The position numbers and the translations under genes were made by a program. The notes below the pieces were generated by a model that was not told where the DNA came from, made no database searches, and saw only the letters and a list, made by a program, of their open reading frames with translations. A DNA stretch of 64,000 nt, taken from the NCBI GenBank assembly GCA_027574665.1, contig CM050650.1, forward strand, positions 96,073,086-96,137,085, read 5' to 3'. Positions 10,841 through 24,876 of this stretch are shown piece after piece. This DNA is from Rhynochetos jubatus. Taxonomy: Eukaryota; Chordata; Aves; Eurypygiformes; Rhynochetidae. Each line of letters starts with the position of its first letter. Positions within the stretch are counted from its first letter, which is position 1.

Positions 10841-13800
10841 TACTGTCAAGATATGTCATACGCATCAGATTTTTTAATTTTTTTCAAGGGGAAAGCATGT
10901 TTTGTCAGAAAATTAGCAGTGATTCGGTCAGATTGGAGATTGAGGAAATCTATGATGATGTATGAAAGAATCATTTGGGGTTCAAAATTAAAAAGTAGGA
11001 GAGGGAAAGGGAGAGGATGCTCAAATGTTGAGTAGTATACGTATTGTAAAATATGTAAAAATGTCATTGGCCCATTGCTTTGTCTCTTTGAATATAGAAT
11101 GTTTTGCTTAAAAAAGAAAGGACAACAAGTATTGAGGATTTCAGTCTATAGACTGAAGTATAGCAGTCTTCCCAATAATCTTTCCATTTTTATATGGATA
11201 GGCTATGTTTAAACTAAAATCTATTACTCTTTACAAAATATATTTTTGAATAATTATTCATGTATGAATACATACAGTCTTCTTTTATTTTCAGTACTGA
11301 GTTTGTTGTTATTATTATTATTTGGTCACATCTGCTGTGTAGTCCTTAGAGGCTTTGTCTTCCAATGGGCAGAGCCATTGAAGGTATTAGTTTTATATGG
11401 TGAGAAACTAGGATGAAAGGAACAAAAAGAAGGAGGAGATGCAGTAAACAAGATTTGCTTAATGGACCTTCAGCAATAGAAATAATTACATCTAAATTTT
11501 TTGTTAATTTAACTGTTTGTAGACTGCTTAAATTATAATTTGTATTAAGTCTTCTGAAGTTCATCTCTATGTTTGGGCAACTAAGAATGATTTTGTGATT
11601 CAATTGTGAATTCCATTATTGTTATAGCCTGTTCTACCCATTTTGATACTTTTTGTTTCTTCAGATTAAGAAAAAATATGAATAAAAAATTATTTGTCTT
11701 CTTTCAAACCACATCTTTAACAGTATAATCTAATCAATGTATATTAAGTTATCTGAAATAAGGCATTACCTTTTTGACAGAGTCCATAATTTTATTTGCA
11801 GCAATAGTTAACAATAATTCACTAACAACAGCAATAATCAAGCAGGAAATAGATTCCACCTAGTTTGAATATATGCATCTAATTATGTTAACTGATACTC
11901 ATTGAACATAATCAGAAATATTGGTGACTCCTAAGAGTCACCAACATAAGTTCTCTTATATTGCTAGAAGAAACCCTTTTATTCTGTGTCTATTTAGAAC
12001 TGGAATTGCCTGTTTAAAAAAATAAAAAAAAAAAAAAAAGAAACAAAAAAAAGAAACCACCCAACCAAACAGGTTCTGGCATTCAGGCTTTATCTCTGTT
12101 CCAAGAATTACATGTATCATCCTAAAATAAGATAGCAATAGTAAAGAAACTTGGATTCATCCCCTAAATGTAACTTCTACCCCATAACTTTCAACCCTTA
12201 TCCCATTGTTTCCATGCTATTTAAATAGCAGGGAAGAAGGATAGATAGAAAATAAATTGGCCCTAGGATACCACCTTTTGTAGAAAATCTATTATGCTCT
12301 TAACTCTTTAGTAACTATGTTCTTCCTTAATCTAAAGGTAGAACTTTGTTGGACACACCACCTCAAGGTACATGACTTCTGAATTTCAGAGTGTCTCAGA
12401 AAAAGTTATTTGATTCAAGATGAAACTCTTCTTGTTGCAGTTAGAATTCTAAGAGAAAAAAACCCTACATGTAAAATGGATCAGAAAAACAATGAAGAAA
12501 AGGTTTTATTTTATATTTCTAAAATTTATCTTCCACTTCACTTGATAATGAAAAATGCAATAAATATTATTATATGCCTTGCCAATATTTGGCAGACTTG
12601 TAGTTATTTTAGACTATTCAAGGCCTTATTCTTCTCTGCCTTTTAATACTAGGATGACAACAATGATACCAAAAGCAGTCATCACCTCTAGTAGAGTGTA
12701 GGGAAAAAAAAAACAAACACAAGAGTGAGGTTCTATATTTTAGGATGATACACTAGCAAAATGCTGTTACATGTATGTCATAGAGTATATAAATATTACA
12801 GACAAGGTAAATTGGTAATGGGAACAATCACCAAAAGCCAAGGGCAATGTGTTTAAAACTGATAAAAGATAATATGATTTTACTTGACTTATAATTGGCT
12901 AGTGTAATTCATTGCCACAAGATAATACTGACATCAAGAGGAGTACTGATGCATATAGGAATCTTATACGGAATGAAGAAAATTCATAGTTATGCAGTAG
13001 AGGATAAAATAATTTGAAATTAATATATACCCATAAACTCTACAATATAAATTTACCACAAGCGACAGCAGTTTGAAATAAATTTTTCTCTTGGACAAGT
13101 TATTCCTCTTGTGTTTCAGAATTTGCTGCATCTGTCACTGATTAATCTGGTTGAGCCATCATCAGAAGCAGTATATGGAGTTAGCTGGACAATGCAGTAT
13201 GGCAATTCTGAGGCATTCTTCACCCTTGACTTTCAAAGATAGTTTACTTCAGTTTCCTCTACTATGATGTTCTTGAAATGTAAAATTATTTGAGATTTTA
13301 CAATATTTACATGATCTATGTTTGCAGGAAAGGTCATCACAACAACATACTGAAAATTATTCATAGAACTATACTCTGTAAAAGCAAGAATTTTCTCAGC
13401 ACGTTTGTGTTGATGCATGCATTCCTAAGTATGTTTCTACCACTTTTTTTTTAAAGGAGAAATTGGGGGGGGGGGGAGAGAAGGAAATAAAAATATTGTC
13501 TTTGTTAGATGATAACAGTAACACAGGAGCAACTTGAAGCTACTATGCCTGCTATTCCACCTGCTGCAGTTGGCAGCAATAAAAGCTGTTCCACACTGAA
13601 CCGAACTTTCTAAGTTGTAAAGATAGTCCTCGAGAAATCTGTGTTTTGTGAAGTGTTTACTGCACACAAGGGTCTTCAAGCATTAAAGAACATACAGAGA
13701 GCTTTCTATTTTTGCTCATACTGCAGACAATGATGGCATAAGAAGACCAAAACCCTGGGAGCATATGCTTTTATTTCACACTTGGAAATACCAAACACTA

Positions 13801-16800
13801 GGGTTCCCCTTAACTATTGTTTTTCAAGCTGTTTAATTTTGTGTCTTAGCTAGTAACAAAACGCTAATGTTTGACTTTTTAATTAGACCATAGATATAAA
13901 TATAATCTGTTGCATTATGAAAAAGCTGGATTTTTCCTGTTAAATGAAATTACATGCTATTCTGTTTGGTGTCATGTATTTAATCCCCCTATAAAAAAAT
14001 GCATTCTTTGATTATGCAGAAAAAAGAGAGGATTAACGTGCTCTAATCAGGAGTTTTGTTACACCCTTTTCCTCCCCTTTCAACTTCTGGTGTCACTATT
14101 AATGGGCTACAGAAAGACAATTCAATGAAAATCTTTTAGAAGAAGTATTTTTTTACCTTACTTGCTCACATACTATACTTCCACCTTTTGAATTTTACAG
14201 CCTATCTACTGAGTAAGACCCTAATTAAGTTTGATGATATCTGCTCAGTGCTTAGCACAGAATTTACATCACAGATGCAACATATCTAACAGTTTGGCTC
14301 AGTGTGCCTCTTTTGATCACAAAGGGCTCAGAGCTTAGATTTCATAAACAGAGAATTACATCTTTTTCCTCTAGACGGGACCATTTATGTTCATAAAGGG
14401 GTCATGGGAAAAATGTTACAACATGTTTCTGGTTTGACTGAATGGAAATTAGTAACTTACAGTGCTGCTACAGTTGTACCATTTTGTAGAAAGGTATAAA
14501 GCAGTTTGACTGAGCTATACCTCAAAACCTTTAAGTAAATCTCCATTTAATAACACTCAGGATATTTTAAGACCTGCTACTTTTTCAAAATAATTAAATG
14601 TAAATTCAAGGCAGCAGAATGTTAAACCGAGGTATCTACAGTGCCCTCTGCCAGACATTCACACTCTATTGAACAGGCTTTCTTATACTTATCAGGTCGT
14701 TTACATATATTTAAAAAGAATGTAGTCAAATGGGGGAAAAAGCCATGCAAAATTGTGACATATTGACAGCAGTGGTATTGTTCTCTTCTTGAATTTCTCA
14801 CTTGAAAACACAAAAATCAAATTATTTTCTTCTGCAAGCCGCCATATGACCTTTATATTGACTTGTGCTGGTGGTACCAAGCAGATACTCCATTTTATTT
14901 TTTGAAAGATGCCCTGTGACATTCAGTATAGTATTAAAAAGACCTCCCACTTTCCAACCTGTTTGACCCTACAGAGAAGCTCAGTAAACCAGCTGGATGA
15001 AAGATGAGATACACACTTGCTGTTGAAGTAAAACCCCTCACAGTGTAGCCCAGTATCCTTTGGTTGAGAATCTTTGAGGGAGAACAAAAAATTGATTTTT
15101 CTGACTGAAATTAGACTTAGAATAACTTTGATGCCTTTATAAAAAGCTGTAAGCTGGGGGGGGGATGGAAATCAGTCTTGTATGGAGTTATCAGTACAAC
15201 TCATAAATTCACTCACATATACTTTCAAATTAAATAAATATTAGAAGATTAATATATATGGGTTTCTTGGCTTCATATAGTGGGACCAGATAGTTTAGTG
15301 ATGTTCTTTATGAGACAGAGTATTGCTCTGTGCCTCAAAATATGGGGTATTTAATACATCATCACATCAAAAGACTGTTGACAGTATTCAGCACAGAGGT
15401 CCATAGGCTTTTCTAAGTTATACTAGTACAGATTCTAAGAAAATTAATTACTGTTTCCTGGAGGAGGAGAGGTGGTTTTAAATCTTACCTGGCTCATTTG
15501 GTGGAACCAATTAACAAAAGACTGAGACAGATAACATACACATTCAATCAATGAGGGTAGCACAGAGTTAAATTTTAAGCCATACTCAAAAAGAAGCTGA
15601 AGTGTTTCGATCTTTTGGAAATAGAATCTACACAGCCATTTAAGGAAACTTGACAGTAGTGCTACTATTGCTCTTAAGTTCAATTTTTTCAAGGTCTATC
15701 TGAAGAAATTGTACATGAAATAGAGTAGATTGAATCAATAACATGTGTCCAGGTTTATTTATTTGGTATCCTAAAGTAAATGAAGTAGTCCAGTGTTCAA
15801 GTCACCACAAAGTCCCTATACTTGAAGGAAAGGAAATCTGTAAAATATATAACAAAGATACATCTTGCTAACTTTTGGGCATGATTATTTTATTTTATTA
15901 AAACATTTTAGAAAAATGATTGCAAAACTAAAAGTTCAGAAGTAACTTTTTTGTGTGTGGGGTGGGCGTTGTTTGTTTTGCTAAGAAGTTCTATTTAATA
16001 ATATTAAAATTCAAAGTTTTGGGGTTTTTTTTGGTTCTTTTATTTTGTTTGTTTTGTTTTTTCCCCCCTTTTTTTTCCTAATCACTCTGTTGTTAATAGC
16101 TGAGGGGAAGAGGTGGGCTGGGCAGAAGGAAGCAGAAAATGGAATAACATCCTCAGAGATTGCTTGAGGATTAACCACTATTTCTACAGCTATGTAGAAA
16201 TGAAGCTTGCTTAAGAAAATCTGTTTTGCTGCCTCATATATCTATATGTAGCATAAACATAGAATTCCTATTCACATGAGCCCAAGACAAAAGTTTGCTA
16301 ACAAATAATATTCAGAAATTTTGCTTAATTATTATTTCTTATTTCACCTGAGATTTTATAGAAATTTTAGAAACTACTGGAATGTTAATAATTAGTTAAC
16401 GTTGAAATATCTGTTGTAATGTATCAGATTTATCCCCTGGGTACTCCTAAAGCTAGGACTGTGTGAAAAAAGATTTAGCTGAATGTGTCCAGAAAGACAG
16501 GGTTTACGTTTGATAACTCATTGCAGGGAAAGTTCCAGTATGGAATAGAAAAAGAATAAATTGCAAGAAAGCTACTGATCAAGAAAGATAATCTTACTTC
16601 CCAAAAGAAAATGGGATATTTAATCTCTAAAGTGCTTCAGATACCTGGGAGTTGATATATGGCTGTCTTTACTATCACAGTTTTGCCTGTATTCTGTAAG
16701 GAGGTGAGAATGGAATTATTAAGAGGTGACATAACAGTTCTGTAGCTATAACACATTCATCTTGAAGTCTAGTAATGTGTTGTAATTGTTTTCTATAAGT

Positions 16801-17204
16801 AACTCTAGGCATATATAGGTATCTGTGTACCTCTGTCTAAATAGCCATAAAATAGGACATGTTAAAGGGGAATTAGAGAGAGCATAAAAACTTGATGAAA
16901 CATGTTTGTCGCAAGTGAAATATTAATCTATATTTTGAGTAGTTATGTATCACATACACATAACTAACAGATACAGAGTTGATGCATGGTATATGCATTA
17001 TTTAATTGATAGACATTATAAAATATATGGTTGTAAGGGCTCCCCAGACTCTTCAGTATTGTTTCCCAAAAGATATATATGCTGCACAGAGTATTATTTC
17101 CTCTTAAAGGAGAAGTTTTGAGATGAACTTCTCCTCTCAAAAAAACCAAACAAAAAATAAAAAGTCATTTTATGACATGACTAATATAGGATTTGGTCCC
17201 TACT
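10841..17204. other. 6.4 kb AT-rich sequence, no gene or clear transposon
   Basis: This is the longest stretch in the first half without a recognised element. It holds homopolymer runs (A-rich at about 12018-12050, 12 G at 13465-13476, 9 G at 15156-15164) and a T-rich patch at 16018-16078. No open frame shows a familiar domain. It may be ancient unique DNA. Confidence 0.55.
13465..13476 (+). repeat. Poly-G run (12)
   Basis: Twelve G in a row lie inside AT-rich DNA, preceded by AAATT and followed by AGAGAAGG. It is a simple repeat with G-quadruplex potential. Confidence 0.9.
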
Positions 17205-17985
17205 TTTTGGAGAGAAATGAGAACAGGTTGTCAAGAAAAGAAGCATAGCCAAAGTGTTTTGCTGAACCTGCTGCTCACAAATAATGAAGAATTGGTTGAG
17301 GATGTGAAGAGATTGATGGTAGTGTTAGCTACCGTGAGGATGAGAGGGATTGGTGGACGAGAAGCTGAACATGAGGTGGCAGTGTGTGCTGGCAGCCCAG
17401 AAAGCCAATCGTATCCTGGGCTATGTCAGGAGAAGTGTAGCCAGCAGGTCGAGGAAGGTGATTATCCCCCTCTACTCTGCTCTTGTGAGACCCCACCTGG
17501 AGTACTCTGTCCAGCTGTGGAGCCCTCAGCATAAGAAGGATTTAGACCAGTTGGAACAAGTCCAGAGGAGGGCCACAGCACCTCGGCTATGAAGAAAGGC
17601 TGAGAGAATTGGATTTGTTCAGCCTGGAGAAGAGAAGGCTCTGGGGAGACCTTATTGCAGCCTTCCAGCACCTGAAGGGGGCCTACAAGGAAGCTAGGGG
17701 GCGTGGGTTTACAGGGGCCTGTAGTGACAAGTAATGGTTTTAAATTGAAAGCAGGGAGATTTAGATTAGCTATCAGGAAATACTTCATGGAGAGGGTGGT
17801 GAAGCACTGGAACAGGTTGCCCAGGGAAGCTGTGGATGCCCCCTCCCTGGCTGTCTTCAAGACCAGGCTGGATGAGGCCTTGAGCACCCTGGTCTAGTGG
17901 AGGGTGTCCCTGCCTACGGCAGGGGTGTTGAAACTAGATGATCTTTAAGGTCCCTTCCAACCCTAACCATTGTATGATTCTATGA
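17205..17985 (+). mobile_element. CR1 LINE copy, internally deleted, with 3' end
   Basis: The left end encodes the C-terminal part of the CR1 endonuclease: LLNLLLTNNEELVEDVK resembles CR1 LLDLLLTNKEGLVGDVK. At about 17340-17356 it jumps straight to the RT thumb (AAQKANRILGYVRRSVASRS, then [15 protein letters not shown] and QRRAT), so the RT core is missing. The 3' part continues through the ORF2 C-terminus and the UTR to ATTGTATGATTCTATGAG. The deletion could have occurred during reverse transcription or later. The copy at 58040 shows a similar architecture. The frame is interrupted. Confidence 0.9.
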
Positions 17986-20900
17986 GATGGTGGAGTTTAA
18001 GAACATAAGAGATACTTGCCTCCAGCCCTCCCACTTGCTGTGTCTCGAGTTCCATCTCCTGCAGTCTTAGACTTCTTTGTTGGATTGCAAACTCAACCCT
18101 TTACCTTGTGTTATCTGATAATCTCTGGACTGTAGACAAAACCAGGTTACTATCATGAACCCATAGTCAAGATGGAATCTCTTAAAGTACATTATGCAAA
18201 TAGTATGGTACAACCAATTTGTTATTGGAATGTTCAATAACTTTAGAAACAAAGTGACTCAAAACCATAACGAAGAAGCATGTTATTAATTACTCAGAAA
18301 TTTGTGTCTTGTATTGTATATTATGTGGTCTAAAACATTGCAGACATAGTTCAGCAGACAGTTGATAGCTGACAAATGAGCCCTTAGTTAGAGAGGCTGC
18401 AATGTTTCTAGGACCTCAACTGCAGAACATGAATGCAAATTTAAGTGATTGATGAACTTACTGAACACTTTTAAAGCTATAACTTTGGATATCTTGGAAA
18501 CATTCTTCTAAAACATGTCATTCCCAATCATTTCAAATAGGATTTAATAAAAGGTCTATCTTAGCAATTGCAGGATATCGTTAAGTCTTATTTGTTGTGA
18601 CACTGCATTTTCCTGAATTTGTGAATAGTTATGCACTCCAATGCAATGAATTTCAGTCCTAGAGTATAACCATTGCTCTTACACTGGGTTTTTTTCTGTC
18701 CTATAGCACGTCCAGATATTCTGTTATAATTTCTTCTTCATGACAGATATGTTGCTTTTGTGGACATGTTTTTTAAATAAGGAAATAATAAATGGGCTTT
18801 ACCTAAGATTACTTTGTCTCTTAAAAAAGCAAGAACAAACAAAATGTATATAAATTGATATGCTTGTTCTTACAGAAAGGTCCATTTTCATTTGTTAAAA
18901 CAGATTAGAAAAGGAAATTTCATTTGTGTTCTAAAGAATTCTGAGCCTCCTGCAAAAAACTGAATAATCTTATTCCCTGCAGTCATCTCTGGAATCACAG
19001 TATAAAGATTCTGCAGAAATTTAGAGAACCAGACAACTTGTAAACTCTGAAGTGATTAATTTTGATAGCTAAATTTTATGGAAACATTTCAACAGAAACA
19101 TATGCTGAATCTGAAGCCTAATTCCAGGGTAATTATTTAGATTACTATTAAGAGTAACATAAACTGCATGCAGTTCAGAATTAAAGATGCTAATACTTCT
19201 AACTAGTAACAAAATGCATCGTATGTACAATCTAAGGTCATGACATCTGGAAAGAACACCTGAAAATGAATAAGAAAATAGAATGGAGCAAGTCTTCTGC
19301 TTTCTATTCGGCTTAGTGAGCCTAATGTAGATGAAAACTCCTTTCAGTCTTGCTACAATATTAAGATTAAAGCCATATAATACAATAAAGTACTTTCTGT
19401 CATGGCTTATGCATTTAAAATATGGTATTTATAAGAAGAAAGTAGAAAATAATATGAGAAAAATATGTTAGGTGATGAACTACGTAGCTTAGTAGACATG
19501 CTGAATACTCAGGGACAGAATAGAATTTTGAAAAGACTTGCAAGAAGACAGACATTAAAGGCTAATTTTCAAAGCACTTATATTATTACTGTGAGCTTTT
19601 GCCTCCATAGTTACAGAGCACAATTCTTGTTTAAGGTCATCTCTCATTTGCAGAGGAAAGTATAGACTGGGAACACTGCGTCCTCTGGGTTGCTCAATGT
19701 ATGTTTTCTTCACTGTGCTTGCCTTTGAACTTTTAAGCAACTTAAGTCAGCAAGGTCTTTAATTTTTGATTTGTGTAACACAGAGCATTTTGAGGTTCAT
19801 AGAGAATAATAAACAAGAATAATACATTAAAGTGCATCCAGAAAGTTATATTTGGCACTTTGTATCTCATAGACAAGTTTGCTTGAATGATGAATACTAA
19901 GCAAGAAAAAATGTGGAAGAAAGTGTCCTTTTGGCTGTGTTCCTTTCCAGTAAACAGTTTTACACATGGTTAATTTTTCCAGGAGGGTAGTCAAGCCAGG
20001 TCTAGAGGATATGCTGACCACTGATCCTAGCAAGACTATCTACATATGTCATAGCTAAGCATCATTACATTAACTGATCTGGAACTTACAGTATTATCAG
20101 TAGGTAGTATGCATTATGTTACCAAGGCGTGAAACCATGAGGTTATACCTATAAATATATACATAGAAGCATACCTTATCAAGAAGGCACATGATTCTTT
20201 TAGTATGGATTTATATGAATGAAACAATGACATTTCATTTATGACTGAAATTATTTAGGTATGGTTAAAGTTTAAATATTCATAAGACCATAATATGTCT
20301 GATTTATACTATTTAAAGAACTTTTCAGATTTAAGAGACTATTTGTCAGTAGATTGCTTTCATGACTGCATTTTTTCATCAGCAAATCTTTAGTAATATA
20401 GGTTAAACCTCCATTTTTAGATATCTCAAACTGTAGATTCCCTGACTTCCTGTAAAATTGTTCTGCAACTCTTCATAACATTCCTTATTATCTATACTTT
20501 TCATTAGCTTTCATTTGGTCTCCAGCAGTTCTGAACAACTTTGTAGACATGAATAACCAAAGCTTGCCTGTTACATGCTTATGTCTTAAAACTAAATATG
20601 TGCCAAAAAAAAAAAATCTTAATTTTTTAGCACATTTGTTCAAAACACTGTTCATCCTATTTATGCTGAGCAAAATGCAAAGGCATGCTCTGCTTCCCTT
20701 AGTTCCTCAAAATCCTCTGTTTTTTGAAAGGCTGTCATGTATAGTTCACTATTGAAAGATGAATAGTTTTCCTTTAGTATCACTTCATTAACAGTTTAGA
20801 TACCTGGCTGCAATTTGTTTGTTTTCTACCATCTTTTACTTCTTTCTTTTGTTTCTTTCAATTTCTCCATCTTTAAATACAAGTATTTATTAGAATCTCA

Positions 20901-21238
20901 GATCCTTTTCAAAATCTTTTCTCAAAGCTTTATTTTCTTCAGTGACCTAATTCTTAACCAAATTATAACCATGATGCAGAAAGATGCTCAACAGACAGTT
21001 TAAGATAAGTATTTTCAGGAAAAATATTATTCGAAATTGGTAAAGGGTTGGGGTTTTGCATTGTTCTGTTTTGTTGTTTACTTTCAGTTTTCTATTCTGA
21101 ATAAATTCCAATATTGTTGTTTTATTGGATATAAATAATTTGAATATTAGAACTGAAGCTTACTATGAAAATTTAGATATTATTTTACCTAACCATTCAT
21201 CATATGTAAAAGTTAGTTGTAAGTTTTTAAGGTCAATT
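17986..21238. other. AT-rich sequence, no gene seen
   Basis: No gene, RNA or transposon is recognised. Open frames are under 70 codons and lack motifs. Confidence 0.55.
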
Positions 21239-21286
21239 TGCCAGTTTTAGTCAGGACAGAGTTAATTTTCTTCACAGTAGCTGGTG
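21239..21286 (+). mobile_element. Short LTR 5' fragment, ERVL-type
   Basis: TGCCAGTTTTAGTCAGGACA followed by GAGTTAATTTTCTTCACAGTAGCTGGT is the first ~48 bp of the same LTR group seen at 3059. The rest of the LTR is absent. It is a small broken fossil, recognised only by this block. Confidence 0.65.
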
Positions 21287-23814
21287 ATTATAAATAGTAA
21301 TTTTTTACATGCTTGCACAGCATGTTCTATTTAAATATAAAAGGTAACCCGCTGTAAGAGCAATACCAACTTCTGGAGATACACATAAGGAACAATCAAA
21401 TCTCATTTTCCTCTTGTGATCTGCAAAAATATTGTTTTAAAATTATAAAGTCTGAAATTAAATAAAAATAATTCAAAGATTAGACTGAGAATGATTACAT
21501 ACTTGTTTCTATTTTACTCTTACCATAATTTTTATAAGGTGTTTTAGAAGACTACAGTAATGAGTGCTGACACCCTAATTCTGTAGGATATATAAATACA
21601 TGTCTGAAATTAAACACAAGGATGACTGCATTGATTCAAGTGGTACTACCTGTGAAATGTAATGTTACACATATGTTAGACATATTTTAAGTAACTCGCT
21701 TCAGGCTTTAGGTATAAACTTTAGGTATGTGCAGAGGTGTATTTTGGGAAGGGTTACAACTTCAGTTATGTAAATGTTTATAGTGTTCTCTATGCATAGG
21801 TACAAATATACACCACCATAAATGTGAAACAATCTTTTGTTTATAAGATAACTCTTTTGAAAAATGATGACCAGGGTTATAAGTGAATGTTAAAGAAGCA
21901 ATAATTGTTCAATATTACACAGATTTGTATATTGCAATCACATCAGTTCAGACTGCAATTACGTAATTACAAGCTGTCAGAAAATGATTGAAGGTATTTA
22001 CGTTCATAATTATGCAATTTGGCATAATTATACTTATAAAATGAGTTCACAGCAATATTTATTTTTCTCTATTTTTGAAAATTTAAAAAAAAGTTTTGTG
22101 CTTAAGGGGTGGCAGTAAACACTTGATCCTTCAGTATGACAATGTTTATGTTGTGTGCATCTGCAACACTTGAAGAGTTACAGTCTGAGGCATAGGCAAG
22201 TAAGTCAAATGCAATAACTGATGGTACAAAAAAAAAAATGTTGACCAAAATATGAATCTAGCATTTGTCTGATAAATATATTTGTATTACCTATAAAAAC
22301 AGATAGACTATAATTTCCTGATACAGAATTTAAATGAAACCCATGAATGGGTAAACTCAAGAAATCAAAGGACTTAAGTGTTATCTTGCATGCTTTTGTT
22401 CTTGATACAACTGCTGTTGAAATCAGCAGCACAGTATAAAGAGTACAGGAGTTCAAACACCAAAAAACAGCTGCAAGAACAGGAAACTGAAATATAACTT
22501 TTCCTGCAGCTTTTGTATCTGAACCTGTCTAGAAGGGAAGTAGAGATAAGAATGAGTACATTGTAAACTAATTTCAAATGTGAAGGACACAAATGTCACT
22601 GTCACTATTTGCGGGTGCCAAAATATGGTTAAGAACTTCATAATACTGATAAAAAAAGTATCAAACTCAAAATCTGGTGTTAGTCCCATCTTAGTGATTT
22701 CAAATTCTTTAAGAAGCAAGAAAATAGCAGAAAAAGCACAGTTCTGTTTATGTTCTAATGGTTAGAAATTATAAAGGCAGTTCAGAACAGCATCTTCGTT
22801 CAGAAAAGCATACAAATAGTGTCTTTTTTCAAAATCTAGATCTGGAATGCTCATGAAGATCTGTGTAAGACTAATACTTCTTAAACACATTGAAGAAAGA
22901 AATTTCTTGCCTTAATGAGTACAATTTAAACTTAACAGTTTGAAGTACAATAATTTATGCCTGTGTAATGTTCTGTTTAGAAACAACATCCCTGATGATG
23001 GTGTCAATATCAAGTAGATGTGACACATCCAACAGACGAATATGTGTCATAGGAGCATCTCTCTCGCTAACATTAATTCATTCTGATACAAAATCACCAA
23101 ACTGTTCTGTGTTTCATTCACAAGGGTAATATCAGCACAATATACCAAGACCAAAATATGGGTCTGTGCACTGTCACAGGTTTGTCTACATAAGTCAGAA
23201 AGAAAGTCACTAGCATTCTGTAAATGAATTTAGGTCACACCACCACAATTTCTTTGCTCTGTGTATCATTTAGTGTCTTTTCTTATTTGGAAGAAAATAA
23301 CTCTATGTGATGTGAAGATGATCAGAAAAACATGGGATTTTACTCATGAATCTTTCATAACATCTTCTACAAATTTTCATCTAAGTAACAATTAAATGTC
23401 CTAATAGCACACTACTCTAAGATTAAATGAACTGTTCACTGACATCCATTCAGTTTTTGCAATAACTTGTCCTGCAAAATGGAAAACTAATCAATTTCAC
23501 TATTATACTTTTGTTTGATTTTTTTTTTAATTCTTCAGAGTGCCAAATTAATTATAGGTATAAAGGATAAGTGCATACACCAACAATTTTTCTTTCCATT
23601 TTCAAATGTATATTACATATGCTTTCATCTCAGCTATACAGCACACAGAAACAATTTTTCTTTCACTAAAGCTAGTGGTAAAACTTCTATTGAATTTAAT
23701 GAAACTAAGATCAGAACTACACATATTTTCACATATTACTTTCATATTTTCCAATGGGTTATGCAACAAAAAGCATATCTGAACACTCAGAAAAGACCAC
23801 ACAATGACGATGGC
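21287..23814. other. AT-rich sequence with a possible decayed coding patch
   Basis: No intact gene is recognised. The minus strand at about 22955-23217 has two adjoining open stretches in different frames with protein-like composition (see findings). No family is recognised. Confidence 0.5.
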
Positions 23815-24270
23815 AGATGGGGGAAGCCCAGATAATACCCTGCCTCAGCTCTTCCCAGGCCCATCCCAGGAGCCATCAGCCCATTAAAAGCCCACCAAAA
23901 GCCCATCTTCACAAACCCAGAGGAGCAAAGAGCCCAAAGGTAGGTGAGGACATAAAGACTGAGAGAAAAGAGTGTTTGACATGGCCCCTCCCAGGAGAAT
24001 CTCAGCCACAGTGTCCAGTAGCACCATAATGAGAATACTTTTCATACAGAGGGGGGATATTTGCAATTGGGTATGGGACACATTGTGAGATGAAGGCGAA
24101 TAATATTTTGGGATTGCACAAGATGTATTATGGGATATGTAGGGGAGGAACTAAGCACAGAGAAAGGAAATGATCTGGGATTATGGAGGAACAAGCATGG
24201 GAAAATAGACGGATAAGGGGATGAAAGAGGAAAGAGTTTAATAGTTTTCTGCGTACACAGACAAGGGTGG
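23815..24270. other. Unclassified GC-richer patch, possible old repeat
   Basis: Base composition shifts from AT-rich to purine- and C-rich. It includes three loose copies of an 11-mer, AGCCCAYYAAA-like, at 23878-23907, and a purine-rich stretch at 24040-24230. A CR1 copy begins 140 bp downstream. It might be an old retroviral or satellite relic, but I cannot assign it. Confidence 0.3.
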
Positions 24271-24412
24271 TTTTTATTTTCCAGAAACCTCTCACAAGTT
24301 CTGGCAAACCAGGAAAGAAAAAAATGTTTTCTCCATCACCTTCTGCATATTTATCTAAATCTTCCTGAGATCCTAGAATTTCATCATGTTTATCTAGAGG
24401 AAGAGTAAACCT

Positions 24413-24876
24413 GAGTCCAGAGGAGGGCCACAAAGTTGATCAGAGGGCTAAAGCACCTTTCCTATGAAGAAAGACTGAGAGAATTGGGCTTGTTCAGCCT
24501 GGAGAAGAGAAGGCTTTGAGGAGACCTTATTGCAGCCTTCCAATACCTGAATGGGCCTACAAGGAAGCTGGTGTGTGTGTGTGTGTTTCTTTTACAAGGG
24601 TCTGTAGTGATAGGATAAGGGGTAATGGGTTTAAACTGAAAGCAGGGAGATTTAGATTAGATATCAGAAAGTTATTCATGGAGAGGGTGGTGAAGCACTG
24701 GAACAGGTTGCCCAGAGAAGTTGTGGATGCCCCATTCCTGGAAATGTTCAAGGCCGGGCTGGATGGGGCTTTGAGTAACCTGGTCTAGTGGAAGGTATCC
24801 CTGTCCATGGCAGGGGTGTTGGAACTAGATGATCTTTAAGGTCCCTTCCAGCCCAAAGCATCCTGTCATTCTATGT
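24413..24876 (+). mobile_element. CR1 LINE 3' fragment
   Basis: This is a 5'-truncated CR1 starting in the RT thumb text (GTCCAGAGGAGGGCCACAAA). It goes on through TTGTTCAGCCTGGAGAAGAG, the ORF2 C-terminus ([20 protein letters not shown]) and the UTR with GATGATCTTTAAGGTCCC. It ends at a decayed ATTCTATG repeat. A (GT)8 microsatellite has arisen or expanded inside it at 24571-24586. The open stretch at 24516-24788 is part of ORF2, not a host gene. Confidence 0.93.
24571..24586 (+). repeat. (GT)8 microsatellite inside CR1
   Basis: Eight GT units sit within the CR1 copy at a site where related copies have an AAGCTGGGGGG-like G-rich stretch. The G-run may have been the seed. Confidence 0.85.
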
